Shown: positions 1 to 5,342, counted from the stretch's first letter. The stretch is DNA of 5,342 nt from Clostridiales bacterium UBA4959 (GCA_002397345.1 DHAH01000158.1:1218-6559); one strand, 5' to 3'. Notes: generated by a model not told the origin, from the sequence alone. A program made the numbers and translations.

Positions 1-656
1 GGGCGAAAAACCCCGATAAACTATATACCGATTTTCCGTTCAGCGTAAACAAGCTAAGCTCGTCAGGCTGTCTGTTCGATTTTAATAAACTGAACGACAT
101 CGGGCGGAGCGTCATCAGCCGCATGACCGCCGACGAGGTTTACGACAGTGTGACCGCGTGGTCGGGTGAATACGATAAAGAGCTTCACACCGCGCTGACC
201 GCCGACCCCGATTATGCCCGCAAGATATTCGCGCTGGGTCGCGGCGGCGCGAAACCGCGCAAGGATCTTGCCAAATGGTCGGATGTAAAACAGTATGTAT
301 CGTTCTTCTACGACGGCATGTTTGCGGCGGAAGAACAGATCGATGACAAATTTGAGAAATCCGACATCCGCGCGGCGCTGGAACAATTTATCACGGTATA
401 CGACGAAGCCGACGACCAAAACGCATGGTTCGGCAAGCTTAAAATAATCGCGGAAGCACTGGGTTTCGCGCCAGAGGTCAAACAATACAAACAGTCGCCC
501 GAGCAGTACAAAGGACATGTCGGAGACATCGCGATGTTCCTGCGCGTAGCGGTCACAGGGCGGCTGAATTCGCCAGATCTGTACGATGTAATGCACATTT
601 TAGGGCGACAGCGCGTTATCGAACGCGTGAAAAATTACGCTGATACGCTGGTATGA
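1..656 (+). CDS. gltX: Glutamyl-tRNA synthetase, C-terminal part (partial at left edge)
   Basis: This is the 3' part of a class I glutamate-tRNA ligase, which charges tRNA(Glu) with glutamate in the cytoplasm. The reading frame is already open at base 3 (the first 2 bases complete a codon outside the window) and gives about 217 residues to the TGA at 654-656. The first ATG in view (123) is internal, because family-like sequence continues upstream of it (FPFSVNKLSSSG, then LFDFNKLND). Visible hallmarks are the stem-contact/anticodon-binding helical region, with GRGGAKPRKDLAKWSDV around residues 79-95 of the fragment, and the conserved end FLRVAVTG followed by LYDVMHILG. These align with the E. 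coli C-terminus (PLRVAVTG, then VTVHAIG). The Rossmann fold with the HIGH and KMSKS motifs lies outside the window. Whether the enzyme is discriminating or also charges tRNA(Gln) cannot be read from here, but a dedicated GlnRS downstream makes discriminating more likely. It overlaps the next gene by 4 bases. Confidence 0.95.
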   Translation, partial: AKNPDKLYTDFPFSVNKLSSSGCLFDFNKLNDIGRSVISRMTADEVYDSVTAWSGEYDKELHTALTADPDYARKIFALGRGGAKPRKDLAKWSDVKQYVSFFYDGMFAAEEQIDDKFEKSDIRAALEQFITVYDEADDQNAWFGKLKIIAEALGFAPEVKQYKQSPEQYKGHVGDIAMFLRVAVTGRLNSPDLYDVMHILGRQRVIERVKNYADTLV

Positions 657-1294
657 GGACGATACTGCGTTATCTGGGCGAGATTGGCGGCGGAATGCTC
701 ATGACGCTGCCGCTGGCGGTGTTTATGCGCATGCTTGCGTCGCTGCGGCGTAAAAAAATCGCACATGTGAATAAACTCCAACCGGATTTACCGGTCGGGA
801 ACGAATCCGTTTCTACAACGACGTCTGCGCACGAAATCACCTCGGCGCTGTTCATTATGTACTGCGGCGGGTTGGCGACTGTCACCATTCTGTCACACAT
901 AACTTCGCTGACTTTTGATATATCGGGAATGAAGGTAAACCTCATTCCGTTCAACTTCGTTTACGAGATGATTTTCGGCGCGTATAAATTATACGGGAAT
1001 ACCACTGCTGTATTAATTAATGTAATCGGCAATATCGCGGTATTCATTCCATTCGGTTTTATGCTGTCGCTGTTGTGGCGGGGCGCGCATTGGCGCAAGG
1101 CGGCGCTCATTTCAGCGGCGGCTTCGCTGTTTATCGAGCTGTGTCAACTCCCGCAGATATCGCGCGTCACCGATATCGACGATATAATACTTAATACGGC
1201 GGGCGGTTTGCTGGGATACCTGCTGTATACATTAATTAAACCGGAGATTGTTGGTAAATTCAGGAGCACAACGAAAAATTACAAGAAAGGATAA
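653..1294 (+). CDS. VanZ-like family membrane protein
   Basis: This 213-residue membrane protein belongs to the VanZ-like family, named after the teicoplanin-resistance accessory protein. Most chromosomal members have no proven role. Family signatures are visible: NLIPF at residues 96-100, GNIAVFIPFG at 126-135, IELCQ at 161-165 and TDIDDIILNTAGG at 173-185. Hydrophobic segments lie near residues 14-31, 62-84, 117-142, 149-166 and 179-196, so about five membrane passes. A basic, poorly conserved loop (about 32-60, beginning LRRKK) separates the first two. The ATG at 653 overlaps the gltX stop as ATGA and has no clear Shine-Dalgarno sequence, which suggests translational coupling. An in-frame ATG at 695 (Met15) is a possible alternative start. 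Nothing here indicates a glycopeptide-resistance cluster, so I infer a general envelope role at most. Family assignment is firm; function is unknown. Confidence 0.88.
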   Translation: MRTILRYLGEIGGGMLMTLPLAVFMRMLASLRRKKIAHVNKLQPDLPVGNESVSTTTSAHEITSALFIMYCGGLATVTILSHITSLTFDISGMKVNLIPFNFVYEMIFGAYKLYGNTTAVLINVIGNIAVFIPFGFMLSLLWRGAHWRKAALISAAASLFIELCQLPQISRVTDIDDIILNTAGGLLGYLLYTLIKPEIVGKFRSTTKNYKKG

Positions 1295-1321
1295 CTAATA
1301 CTTAAATTCGATAGATAATGA

Positions 1322-1372
1322 TAAAAATCCGCGCTAAAACCCATATATTCAAGCTTTTAACACGGATTTTTA
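1322..1372. repeat. Nested 10-bp inverted repeat
   Basis: TAAAAATCCG at 1322-1331 is the exact reverse complement of CGGATTTTTA at 1363-1372, with a 31-base loop, entirely inside the 15-bp inverted repeat. Together the two pairs would let RNA spanning 1298-1398 fold into a long interrupted hairpin. The right arm lies in the -35/-10 spacer of the predicted glnS promoter. There is no GC-rich stem followed by a U run, so it does not look like a classical intrinsic terminator. Confidence 0.7.
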
Positions 1373-1385
1373 CCGGGTTTATAAT
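1357..1385 (+). promoter_or_regulatory. Predicted sigma-A-type promoter for glnS
   Basis: TTAACA at 1357-1362 (five of six to the TTGACA consensus) is followed after exactly 17 bases by a perfect TATAAT at 1380-1385. Transcription would start near 1391-1393, leaving an untranslated leader of about 55 bases before the ATG at 1447. The -10 overlaps the first bases of the right 15-bp repeat arm, so the dyad could affect promoter access. The site lies downstream of the ATG at 1318, which rules out the longer reading frame for transcripts from this promoter. No T-box leader, common before clostridial aminoacyl-tRNA synthetase genes, is visible. Confidence 0.7.
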
Positions 1386-1404
1386 CGAATTTAAGTATAA
1401 CGCC

Positions 1405-1418
1405 CGAATGAAGATTCG
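1405..1418 (+). other. Small hairpin in the glnS leader
   Basis: CGAAT (1405-1409) pairs perfectly with ATTCG (1414-1418) around a GAAG tetraloop. It would sit about 13 bases after the predicted transcription start. Short and AU-rich, it may only be a 5'-end stem or chance. No clear Shine-Dalgarno sequence follows before the ATG at 1447. Confidence 0.3.
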
Positions 1419-1446
1419 CAAGCGTCGGTTATTGGTATATAAATCA

Positions 1447-3189
1447 ATGACAGAGATTAACTCTAATTTCATACACGATTTCATCGATGAGGAGCTTGCC
1501 GCCGGGCCGTCGGCAGAGAACGGCTGGCGCGACCATGTGCACACGCGCTTTCCGCCCGAACCGAACGGATATCTGCACATCGGTTCGGCGAAGGCTATAT
1601 ACATCAACTATATGACCGCCAAAAAATACGGCGGTAAATTCAACCTGCGCTATGACGACACCAACCCCGCCAAGGAAGACCCCGAATATGTCGAATCGAT
1701 CTACCGCGACCTGCTGTGGCTGGGCGCTGTGCCCGACGCGGGTTCGGAGTTTGGCGGCGGCGTGTTCTACGGTTCGGATTATTTTGACAAATGTTACGAA
1801 TACGCGGTGCTGCTCATAAAAAAGGGGTTGGCGTTCGTGTGCGATTTATCGGCGGAGGAGATGAACGCCTACCGCGGCACGCTGACCACGCCGGGACGCG
1901 AAAGCCCGTGGCGCGGACGTTCGATCGAAGAAAATCTCGACTTATTCGAGCGCATGAAGAACGGCGAGTTCCCCGACGGCAGCCGCACACTGCGCGCTAA
2001 AATCGACATGACCTCGCCCAATATGAACATGCGCGACCCGGCGATTTACCGCATCAAGCGCACCCCTCACTACCGTCAGGGCGATAAGTGGTGCATCTAC
2101 CCCATGTACGACTACGCGCACCCCATACAGGACGCTACCGAGGGCATCACATATTCGCTCTGCTCGCTGGAATTCGAAAATAACCGCCCGCTTTATAACT
2201 GGGTGGTCGAAAATATCGGCTTATTCAAACCCGAACCGCGCCAGATCGAATTTGCCAAGCTGAATATTTCATACACAATGATGGGTAAGCGCTATCTGCG
2301 CAAGCTGGTGTTCGACGGGTTCGTCGACGGCTGGGACGACCCGCGAATGCCCACGCTTTGCGCGCTGCGTAGGCGCGGTTATACCCCGGAGTCGATTTTC
2401 GAATTCGTACGCCGCGCGGGTATCGCAAAAGCGAACAGTCTGGTCGATATCGAGCTGCTGGAGCATTGTATCCGCGAGGAGCTGAACACAACGGCGATTC
2501 GGCGTGTCGCGGTGCTCGACCCGATAAAAGTAATCGTCACCAACTACCCCGAAGATAAAATGGAATATTTCAATTTGCCCAATAATCCCAACGACGAAAA
2601 CGCGGGGACGCGCGCGCTGCCCTTCACGCGTGAATTGTACATCGAGCGCGACGATTTCGCCGAAGTGCCGCCGCCAAAATTCTTCCGGCTCAAGCCGGAC
2701 GGCGAGGTTCGGCTGATGGGCGCGTATATAGTGAAGCTCGATGAGATAGTCAGGGACGCGGACGGCAATATTTCCGAGCTGCGCGTGACCGCCGATCTTG
2801 AAACCCGCGACGGCAACCCCTCCGACGGACGCAAGATCAAGGGCACGATCCACTGGCTGTCGGCGAGACATGCCGCGTCGGCGGACGTAATGCTGTACGA
2901 GCGGCTGTTTACCCAGCCGAATATGGGCGACCTTCCCGAGGACAGCGATTTCACCGATTTCCTCAACCGCGATTCGTGTAAGAAGCTCACGAACGCGAAA
3001 ATTGAACCGTCGCTGGCGGATTCAAGACCCGGGGAACAATCCGTGCGCGGGGAACAGTCCGTGCGCGGGGAACAATCCGTGAGCGGGGAACGCTTCCAGT
3101 TCGTCAGGGTCGGCTATTTCTGCCGCGACACTAAAAATGAGAATACATTCAACCGCATTGTGACGCTGAAAGACAGCTATAAAGTGTAA
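1447..3189 (+). CDS. glnS: Glutaminyl-tRNA synthetase
   Basis: This class I enzyme joins glutamine to tRNA(Gln) in the cytoplasm using ATP. It has 580 residues from the chosen start, against 554 in E. coli, and aligns along its whole length: HTRFPPEPNGYLHIG at 32-46, NLRYDDTNPAKEDPEYVESI at 66-85, YRGTLT at 142-147, KWCIYPMYDYAHPIQDATEGI at 214-234, GWDDPRMPT at 295-303, LRRRGYT at 307-313, CIREELN at 341-347, then the two beta-barrel anticodon-binding domains with GRKIKGTIHWLSA at 461-473 and FQFVRVGYFC near the end. The same frame stays open back to an ATG at 1318. Those extra 43 codons lie in AT-rich repeat sequence upstream of or overlapping the promoter and have no family counterpart, so I start at 1447. 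No good ribosome binding site is visible there; ATG 1408 is the alternative. Oddities: the HIGH motif reads HIGS (44-47), the MSKR loop reads MGKR (279-282), and a GEQSVR repeat occupies residues 529-546. Confidence 0.95.
   Translation: MTEINSNFIHDFIDEELAAGPSAENGWRDHVHTRFPPEPNGYLHIGSAKAIYINYMTAKKYGGKFNLRYDDTNPAKEDPEYVESIYRDLLWLGAVPDAGSEFGGGVFYGSDYFDKCYEYAVLLIKKGLAFVCDLSAEEMNAYRGTLTTPGRESPWRGRSIEENLDLFERMKNGEFPDGSRTLRAKIDMTSPNMNMRDPAIYRIKRTPHYRQGDKWCIYPMYDYAHPIQDATEGITYSLCSLEFENNRPLYNWVVENIGLFKPEPRQIEFAKLNISYTMMGKRYLRKLVFDGFVDGWDDPRMPTLCALRRRGYTPESIFEFVRRAGIAKANSLVDIELLEHCIREELNTTAIRRVAVLDPIKVIVTNYPEDKMEYFNLPNNPNDENAGTRALPFTRELYIERDDFAEVPPPKFFRLKPDGEVRLMGAYIVKLDEIVRDADGNISELRVTADLETRDGNPSDGRKIKGTIHWLSARHAASADVMLYERLFTQPNMGDLPEDSDFTDFLNRDSCKKLTNAKIEPSLADSRPGEQSVRGEQSVRGEQSVSGERFQFVRVGYFCRDTKNENTFNRIVTLKDSYKV
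3031..3091 (+). repeat. Three tandem 18-bp repeats inside glnS
   Basis: Three adjacent 18-base units begin at 3031, 3049 and 3067, followed by a 7-base partial copy (GGGGAAC, 3085-3091). Unit 1 is GGGGAACAATCCGTGCGC. Unit 2 has one silent change (CAA to CAG) and unit 3 one replacement change (CGC to AGC). They encode GEQSVR, GEQSVR, GEQSVS. The unit length is a multiple of three, so the frame is kept. In E. coli GlnRS the same loop, between the EPSL and FQF landmarks, has 8 residues; here it has 26. The excess is 18 residues, exactly three units. This fits recent expansion by slippage or insertion of a dispersed repeat into a surface loop. Confidence 0.95.
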
Positions 3190-3197
3190 ATATGATA

Positions 3198-3212
3198 ACT
3201 TCTTTAAGAAGT
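3198..3212. promoter_or_regulatory. 15-base palindrome between glnS and metY
   Basis: ACTTCTT and AAGAAGT are perfect reverse complements around a single T. As RNA it would form only a weak stem with a loop of about 5 bases, and what follows is A-rich and not a U run, so it is a poor terminator. As DNA it has the shape of a dimeric repressor site, 38 bases before the metY ATG. No convincing promoter pair could be placed beside it, so an operator role is inference. Confidence 0.4.
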
Positions 3213-3237
3213 AGAAAATTTAATTAATCTCATAAAC

Positions 3238-3242
3238 TGAGG
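3238..3242 (+). promoter_or_regulatory. Ribosome binding site of metY
   Basis: TGAGG ends 8 bases before the ATG at 3251, a normal Shine-Dalgarno spacing. It supports this start, as does the family-like N-terminus (residues 4-12, IETNCLHAG). Confidence 0.7.
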
Positions 3243-3250
3243 TATGATAT

Positions 3251-4519
3251 ATGTACAATATTGAAACAAACTGTTTGCACGCGGGATACGCGCCCAAAAA
3301 CGGCGAACCGCGCGTGCTGCCTATATACCAGTCCACAACCTTTCGTTATGACAGTTCCGTCGAAATGGGCAAGCTGTTTGATTTAGAGGAAGCGGGTTAT
3401 TTCTACACCCGTCTGCAAAACCCCACAAACGACGCGGTCGCCGCTAAAATCGCGGCGCTGGAGGGCGGATACGCGGGTATGCTCACCTCATCGGGACAGG
3501 CGGCGAACTTCTTCGCGCTGTTTAATATCATGAGCGCGGGCGACCATGTTGTGTCGTCGTCGGCGATTTACGGCGGCACGTTTAACCTTGTTTCGGTGAC
3601 GATGAAACGCATGGGCATCGAAGCTACATTTATCAATCCTGATGCAGGCGAAGAAGAAATCGCGGCGGCGTTTAAACCCAACACAAAAGCGCTGTTCGCC
3701 GAAACACTGTCAAACCCGTCGCTCGTTGTGCTCGACATAGAAAAATTCGCGCGCGTCGCACACGCGCACGGCGTGCCGCTGATTGTGGACAATACATTTC
3801 CCACACCTATAAACTGCCGTCCCATCGAGTGGGGCGCGGATATTGTCACGCACTCCACCACTAAATATATGGACGGACACGCCGTCGCGGTTGGGGGCGC
3901 TGTCGTTGACAGCGGCAATTTCGACTGGGCGGCGCAGGGCGGTAAGTTCGCGTGCTTAACCGAGCCCGACCCGTCATATCACGGCGTGAGCTATACCGAA
4001 CGGTTCGGCAAAGGCGCGTTTATTACCAAAGCGACAGCACAGCTCATGCGCGATCTGGGCGCGATCCCGTCGCCGCAAAACGCGTTTTATCTGAACCTCG
4101 GGCTGGAATCACTGCATGTGCGCATCCCGCGTCACTGTGAAAACGCGCTTGCCGCGGCTCGCTTCCTCGAGGGGCATAAAAACGTTTCGTGGATAAACTA
4201 TCCGGGGCTTGAAAGCAGCAAATATCACGCGATTGCGGAGAAATATATGCCCTGCGGCACGTCCGGCGTGATGGCGTTCGGCGTGCGCGGCGGCAGAGAA
4301 GCGGCGACACGGTTCATGGACAGCCTGAAGCTGGCGTCGATTGAAACGCATGTCGCCGACGCGCGCACCTGTGTGTTGCATCCCGCAAGCACCACCCACC
4401 GCCAGCTCACCGACGAGCAGCTCGCCGCTTGCGGTGTCAGCCCTGACCTCATCCGGCTATCGGTCGGCATGGAAAACGCCGCCGATATAATCGCCGACCT
4501 CGCACAGGCGCTGGAATAA
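3251..4519 (+). CDS. metY: O-acetylhomoserine sulfhydrylase (PLP-dependent)
   Basis: This is a cytoplasmic enzyme of the Cys/Met-metabolism PLP family (fold type I). It makes homocysteine from O-acetyl-L-homoserine and sulfide, feeding methionine synthesis. The length of 422 residues matches MetY; cystathionine gamma-synthase and lyase relatives are usually 380-400. Visible features are the N-terminal LHAGYAPKNGEPRVLPIYQSTTF region, cut here to LHAGYAP at 9-15 and IYQSTTF at 25-31; YTR at 52-54 and SGQAA at 81-85 (cofactor phosphate contacts); Tyr107; VDNTF with Asp180 facing the pyridine nitrogen; and STTKYMDGH at 202-210, where Lys205 forms the Schiff base. The end, LSVGMENAADIIADL, is also typical. 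The long insert after the lysine (about 225-262, with SYTERFGKGAF) is characteristic of MetY. No SAM riboswitch fits in the 61-base spacer upstream. Transcription may come by read-through from glnS. Use of O-acetylhomoserine instead of the O-succinyl or O-phospho ester is inferred from the family. Confidence 0.94.
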   Translation: MYNIETNCLHAGYAPKNGEPRVLPIYQSTTFRYDSSVEMGKLFDLEEAGYFYTRLQNPTNDAVAAKIAALEGGYAGMLTSSGQAANFFALFNIMSAGDHVVSSSAIYGGTFNLVSVTMKRMGIEATFINPDAGEEEIAAAFKPNTKALFAETLSNPSLVVLDIEKFARVAHAHGVPLIVDNTFPTPINCRPIEWGADIVTHSTTKYMDGHAVAVGGAVVDSGNFDWAAQGGKFACLTEPDPSYHGVSYTERFGKGAFITKATAQLMRDLGAIPSPQNAFYLNLGLESLHVRIPRHCENALAAARFLEGHKNVSWINYPGLESSKYHAIAEKYMPCGTSGVMAFGVRGGREAATRFMDSLKLASIETHVADARTCVLHPASTTHRQLTDEQLAACGVSPDLIRLSVGMENAADIIADLAQALE

Positions 4520-4596
4520 ACGGTTAGACGGGGGCAAATATAGGCAATATGGCGCACTGCGGCTCGGAAAATATGCCGCCGACAACGGGCGCGCCT

Positions 4597-4613
4597 TTTA
4601 TACGGGGTATAAA
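4597..4613. repeat. 7-bp inverted repeat, GGG loop
   Basis: TTTATAC (4597-4603) and GTATAAA (4607-4613) are perfect reverse complements separated by GGG. The stem is AU-rich and has no U run after it, so it is not a good terminator. It lies 21 bases before the -35 of the purC promoter and could be an operator or chance. Confidence 0.35.
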
Positions 4614-4624
4614 TTAATCTGATA

Positions 4625-4656
4625 CATCCCGGCGTTGACAATTTTGCGCCGGGATG
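4625..4656 (+). terminator. GC-rich hairpin overlapping the purC promoter; possible metY terminator
   Basis: CATCCCGGCG (4625-4634) is the exact reverse complement of CGCCGGGATG (4647-4656), with a 12-base loop. The stem is strong and is followed by ATATAATTTTA, moderately U-rich but not a clean U tract. It could end metY transcripts about 110-140 bases after the metY stop, or act as a DNA dyad around the -35. The loop contains TTGACA, so the same bases serve two apparent signals. The stem is certain; the terminator function is moderately likely. Confidence 0.5.
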
Positions 4657-4663
4657 ATATAAT
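4635..4663 (+). promoter_or_regulatory. Perfect-consensus sigma-A promoter for purC
   Basis: TTGACA at 4635-4640 and TATAAT at 4658-4663 are both exact consensus hexamers with the optimal 17-base spacer. Transcription should start near 4669-4671, giving a leader of about 35 bases. That is too short for a purine or PRPP riboswitch, so any control would act on the promoter itself. The -35 is in the loop of a perfect 10-bp dyad whose right arm fills most of the spacer, a natural place for a repressor. Confidence 0.85.
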
Positions 4664-4687
4664 TTTATCGAAATATAAAAATAAATC

Positions 4688-4692
4688 GGGAG
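4688..4692 (+). promoter_or_regulatory. Likely ribosome binding site of purC
   Basis: GGGAG lies 12 bases before the ATG at 4705, slightly farther than usual. A second purine patch, CGGGA at 4698-4702, is too close (2 bases). The start is supported mainly by the protein, since residue 5 begins the conserved YEGKSK motif. Confidence 0.5.
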
Positions 4693-4704
4693 ATAAACGG
4701 GAAT

Positions 4705-5342
4705 ATGAAATTGCTTTACGAGGGTAAATCCAAACAGGTTTACGAGGGGAATTCACCCGACACATATCTTATTAAATATAAAAACACCGCGACCGCGCTC
4801 AATGGGTTGAAAAAAGAGGACCTCGAGGGCAAAGGCGAGCTGAACGCCGCCATTTCCAACCTTATTTTCGATTATCTCGCTAAAAACGGTGTTAAAACTC
4901 ACATTGTCCGTGTAATTGACGACATAACCGTCGAGGTCAAGCGCGCCGAGATCGTTATGGTCGAGGTAATAGTGCGCAATATCGCGGCGGGCAGCTTTTC
5001 CAAAAAATACGGCGTTGACGAGGGTACCGCGCTTAAAAATGTCACCACCGAATTTTCGCTTAAGAGCGACGAGCTGGGCGACCCTATGATAAATGACAGC
5101 CAGATCACTGCGATCGGCATCGCGACGCAGGAGGAACTGGACTATATACGCGCGCAGGCGCTGCTGATCAACGATCTCATGCGCGAACTGTTCTTAAAAT
5201 GCGGTATTAAACTCGTCGATTACAAGCTCGAATTCGGACGCGGCAAAGACGGCATATTCCTCTGTGACGAGATCTCGCCCGATTCCTGCCGCTTGTGGGA
5301 CGCCGAAACCGACAAAAAACTGGATAAAGACCGCTTCCGCCG
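4705..5342 (+). CDS. purC: SAICAR synthetase (partial at right edge)
   Basis: Phosphoribosylaminoimidazole-succinocarboxamide synthase couples CAIR and aspartate using ATP to form SAICAR, in de novo purine synthesis in the cytoplasm. 212 complete codons are present of the usual 235-240 or so, and only the extreme C-terminus is missing. Conserved elements are YEGKSKQVY at residues 5-13 (ATP-binding loop), EGKGELN at 41-47, RNIAAGS at 91-97, DELGDP at 122-127, KLVDYKLEFG at 169-178, DEISPDSCRLWD at 188-199 and LDKDRFR at 206-212. The canonical AFNG near residue 30 reads ALNG (31-34). The gene has its own strong promoter and, in this window, stands apart from metY by 185 bases. Whether other purine genes follow, as is common in purine operons, cannot be seen. 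Confidence 0.95.
   Translation, partial: MKLLYEGKSKQVYEGNSPDTYLIKYKNTATALNGLKKEDLEGKGELNAAISNLIFDYLAKNGVKTHIVRVIDDITVEVKRAEIVMVEVIVRNIAAGSFSKKYGVDEGTALKNVTTEFSLKSDELGDPMINDSQITAIGIATQEELDYIRAQALLINDLMRELFLKCGIKLVDYKLEFGRGKDGIFLCDEISPDSCRLWDAETDKKLDKDRFR

Larger units (their letters stand above)
1298..1398. repeat. 15-bp perfect inverted repeat bounding an AT-rich 101-bp segment
   Basis: The left arm ATACTTAAATTCGAT (1298-1312) is the exact reverse complement of the right arm (1384-1398), with 71 bases between. If the outermost pair is dropped, the 14-bp arms are flanked on both sides by TAA (1296-1298 and 1398-1400), which could be a 3-bp target duplication. By my count the segment 1301-1400 is 29% GC, far below the coding sequence on either side. 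It lies immediately after the VanZ-like gene's stop codon. It could be a small non-autonomous mobile element (MITE-like), a large cruciform or RNA hairpin in read-through transcripts, or a regulatory dyad. The arm match is certain; the origin is not. Confidence 0.8.

Noticed and set aside
36..65. KLSSS sequence in the gltX fragment as the KMSKS catalytic loop
   Set aside because: By alignment with E. coli GluRS it matches the later segment NAVSKSASAF, beyond the catalytic KLSKR loop, which lies left of the window.
63..596. 177-residue reverse-strand reading frame opposite gltX
   Set aside because: It lies wholly opposite a well-conserved gene, resembles no family I recognise, and is expected from GC-rich codon use.
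1318..1446. Longer GlnRS start at ATG 1318, adding 43 residues
   Set aside because: The extra codons lie in 29% GC inverted-repeat sequence, mostly upstream of the predicted transcription start. They have no ribosome binding site and no counterpart in GlnRS proteins.
2269..2871. 200-residue reverse-strand reading frame opposite glnS
   Set aside because: It is a shadow of the conserved GlnRS coding frame, with no recognisable motif and no ribosome binding site.
4588..4599. GGCGCGCC followed by TTTT as a metY terminator
   Set aside because: The 8-base palindrome has no loop, so RNA cannot fold on it, and four T residues are too few. The hairpin at 4625-4656 is a better candidate.
4549..4617. 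22-codon reading frame in the metY-purC spacer
   Set aside because: It is very short, lacks a convincing upstream site and ends in the AT-rich dyad. Nothing distinguishes it from chance.
4044..4641. Overlapping reverse-strand reading frames opposite the metY 3' end and spacer
   Set aside because: Their composition is Arg/Ala/Ser-rich as expected for antisense frames, with no family signature, and metY itself is unambiguous.
4664..4704. Purine or PRPP riboswitch before purC
   Set aside because: The leader from the consensus promoter is only about 35 bases, AT-rich and unstructured, too short for these RNAs.

Overview
The window looks like ordinary chromosome from a low-to-moderate GC Gram-positive bacterium, most likely an uncultured member of the Clostridia. 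The lineage is inferred from three things: the protein sequences (a clostridial-type GluRS C-terminus, a VanZ-like protein, a long MetY and a clostridial-type PurC), the presence of both GluRS and GlnRS, and GC-rich coding sequence separated by AT-rich spacers. All five genes are on the + strand. No tRNA, rRNA, CRISPR array, transposase or phage gene is visible.

Layout: the window opens inside gltX (glutamyl-tRNA synthetase; C-terminal ~217 residues, to 656). Its stop overlaps the ATG of a VanZ-family membrane protein (653-1294). An AT-rich spacer follows (1295-1446), holding a 15-bp perfect inverted repeat, a nested 10-bp inverted repeat and a good sigma-A-type promoter. Next is glnS (glutaminyl-tRNA synthetase), which I start at 1447 and not at the longest-frame ATG at 1318, because the promoter lies downstream of 1318. 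Near its 3' end glnS carries an in-frame array of three 18-bp repeats. A 61-bp spacer with a small palindrome leads to metY (O-acetylhomoserine sulfhydrylase, 3251-4519). A 185-bp spacer then carries a 10-bp GC-rich hairpin that encloses the -35 of a perfect-consensus promoter (TTGACA-N17-TATAAT). This promoter drives purC (SAICAR synthetase), which runs off the right edge.

Functionally, gltX and glnS supply Glu-tRNA(Glu) and Gln-tRNA(Gln), metY makes homocysteine for methionine synthesis, and purC acts in de novo purine synthesis. They are housekeeping neighbours and not one pathway. At least two transcription starts are predicted, before glnS and before purC.

I do not see a new multi-gene system. 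The points worth a second look are the repeat expansion inside GlnRS, the mobile-element-like inverted repeat that holds the glnS promoter, the promoter/hairpin composite before purC, and the altered class I signature motifs of GlnRS.
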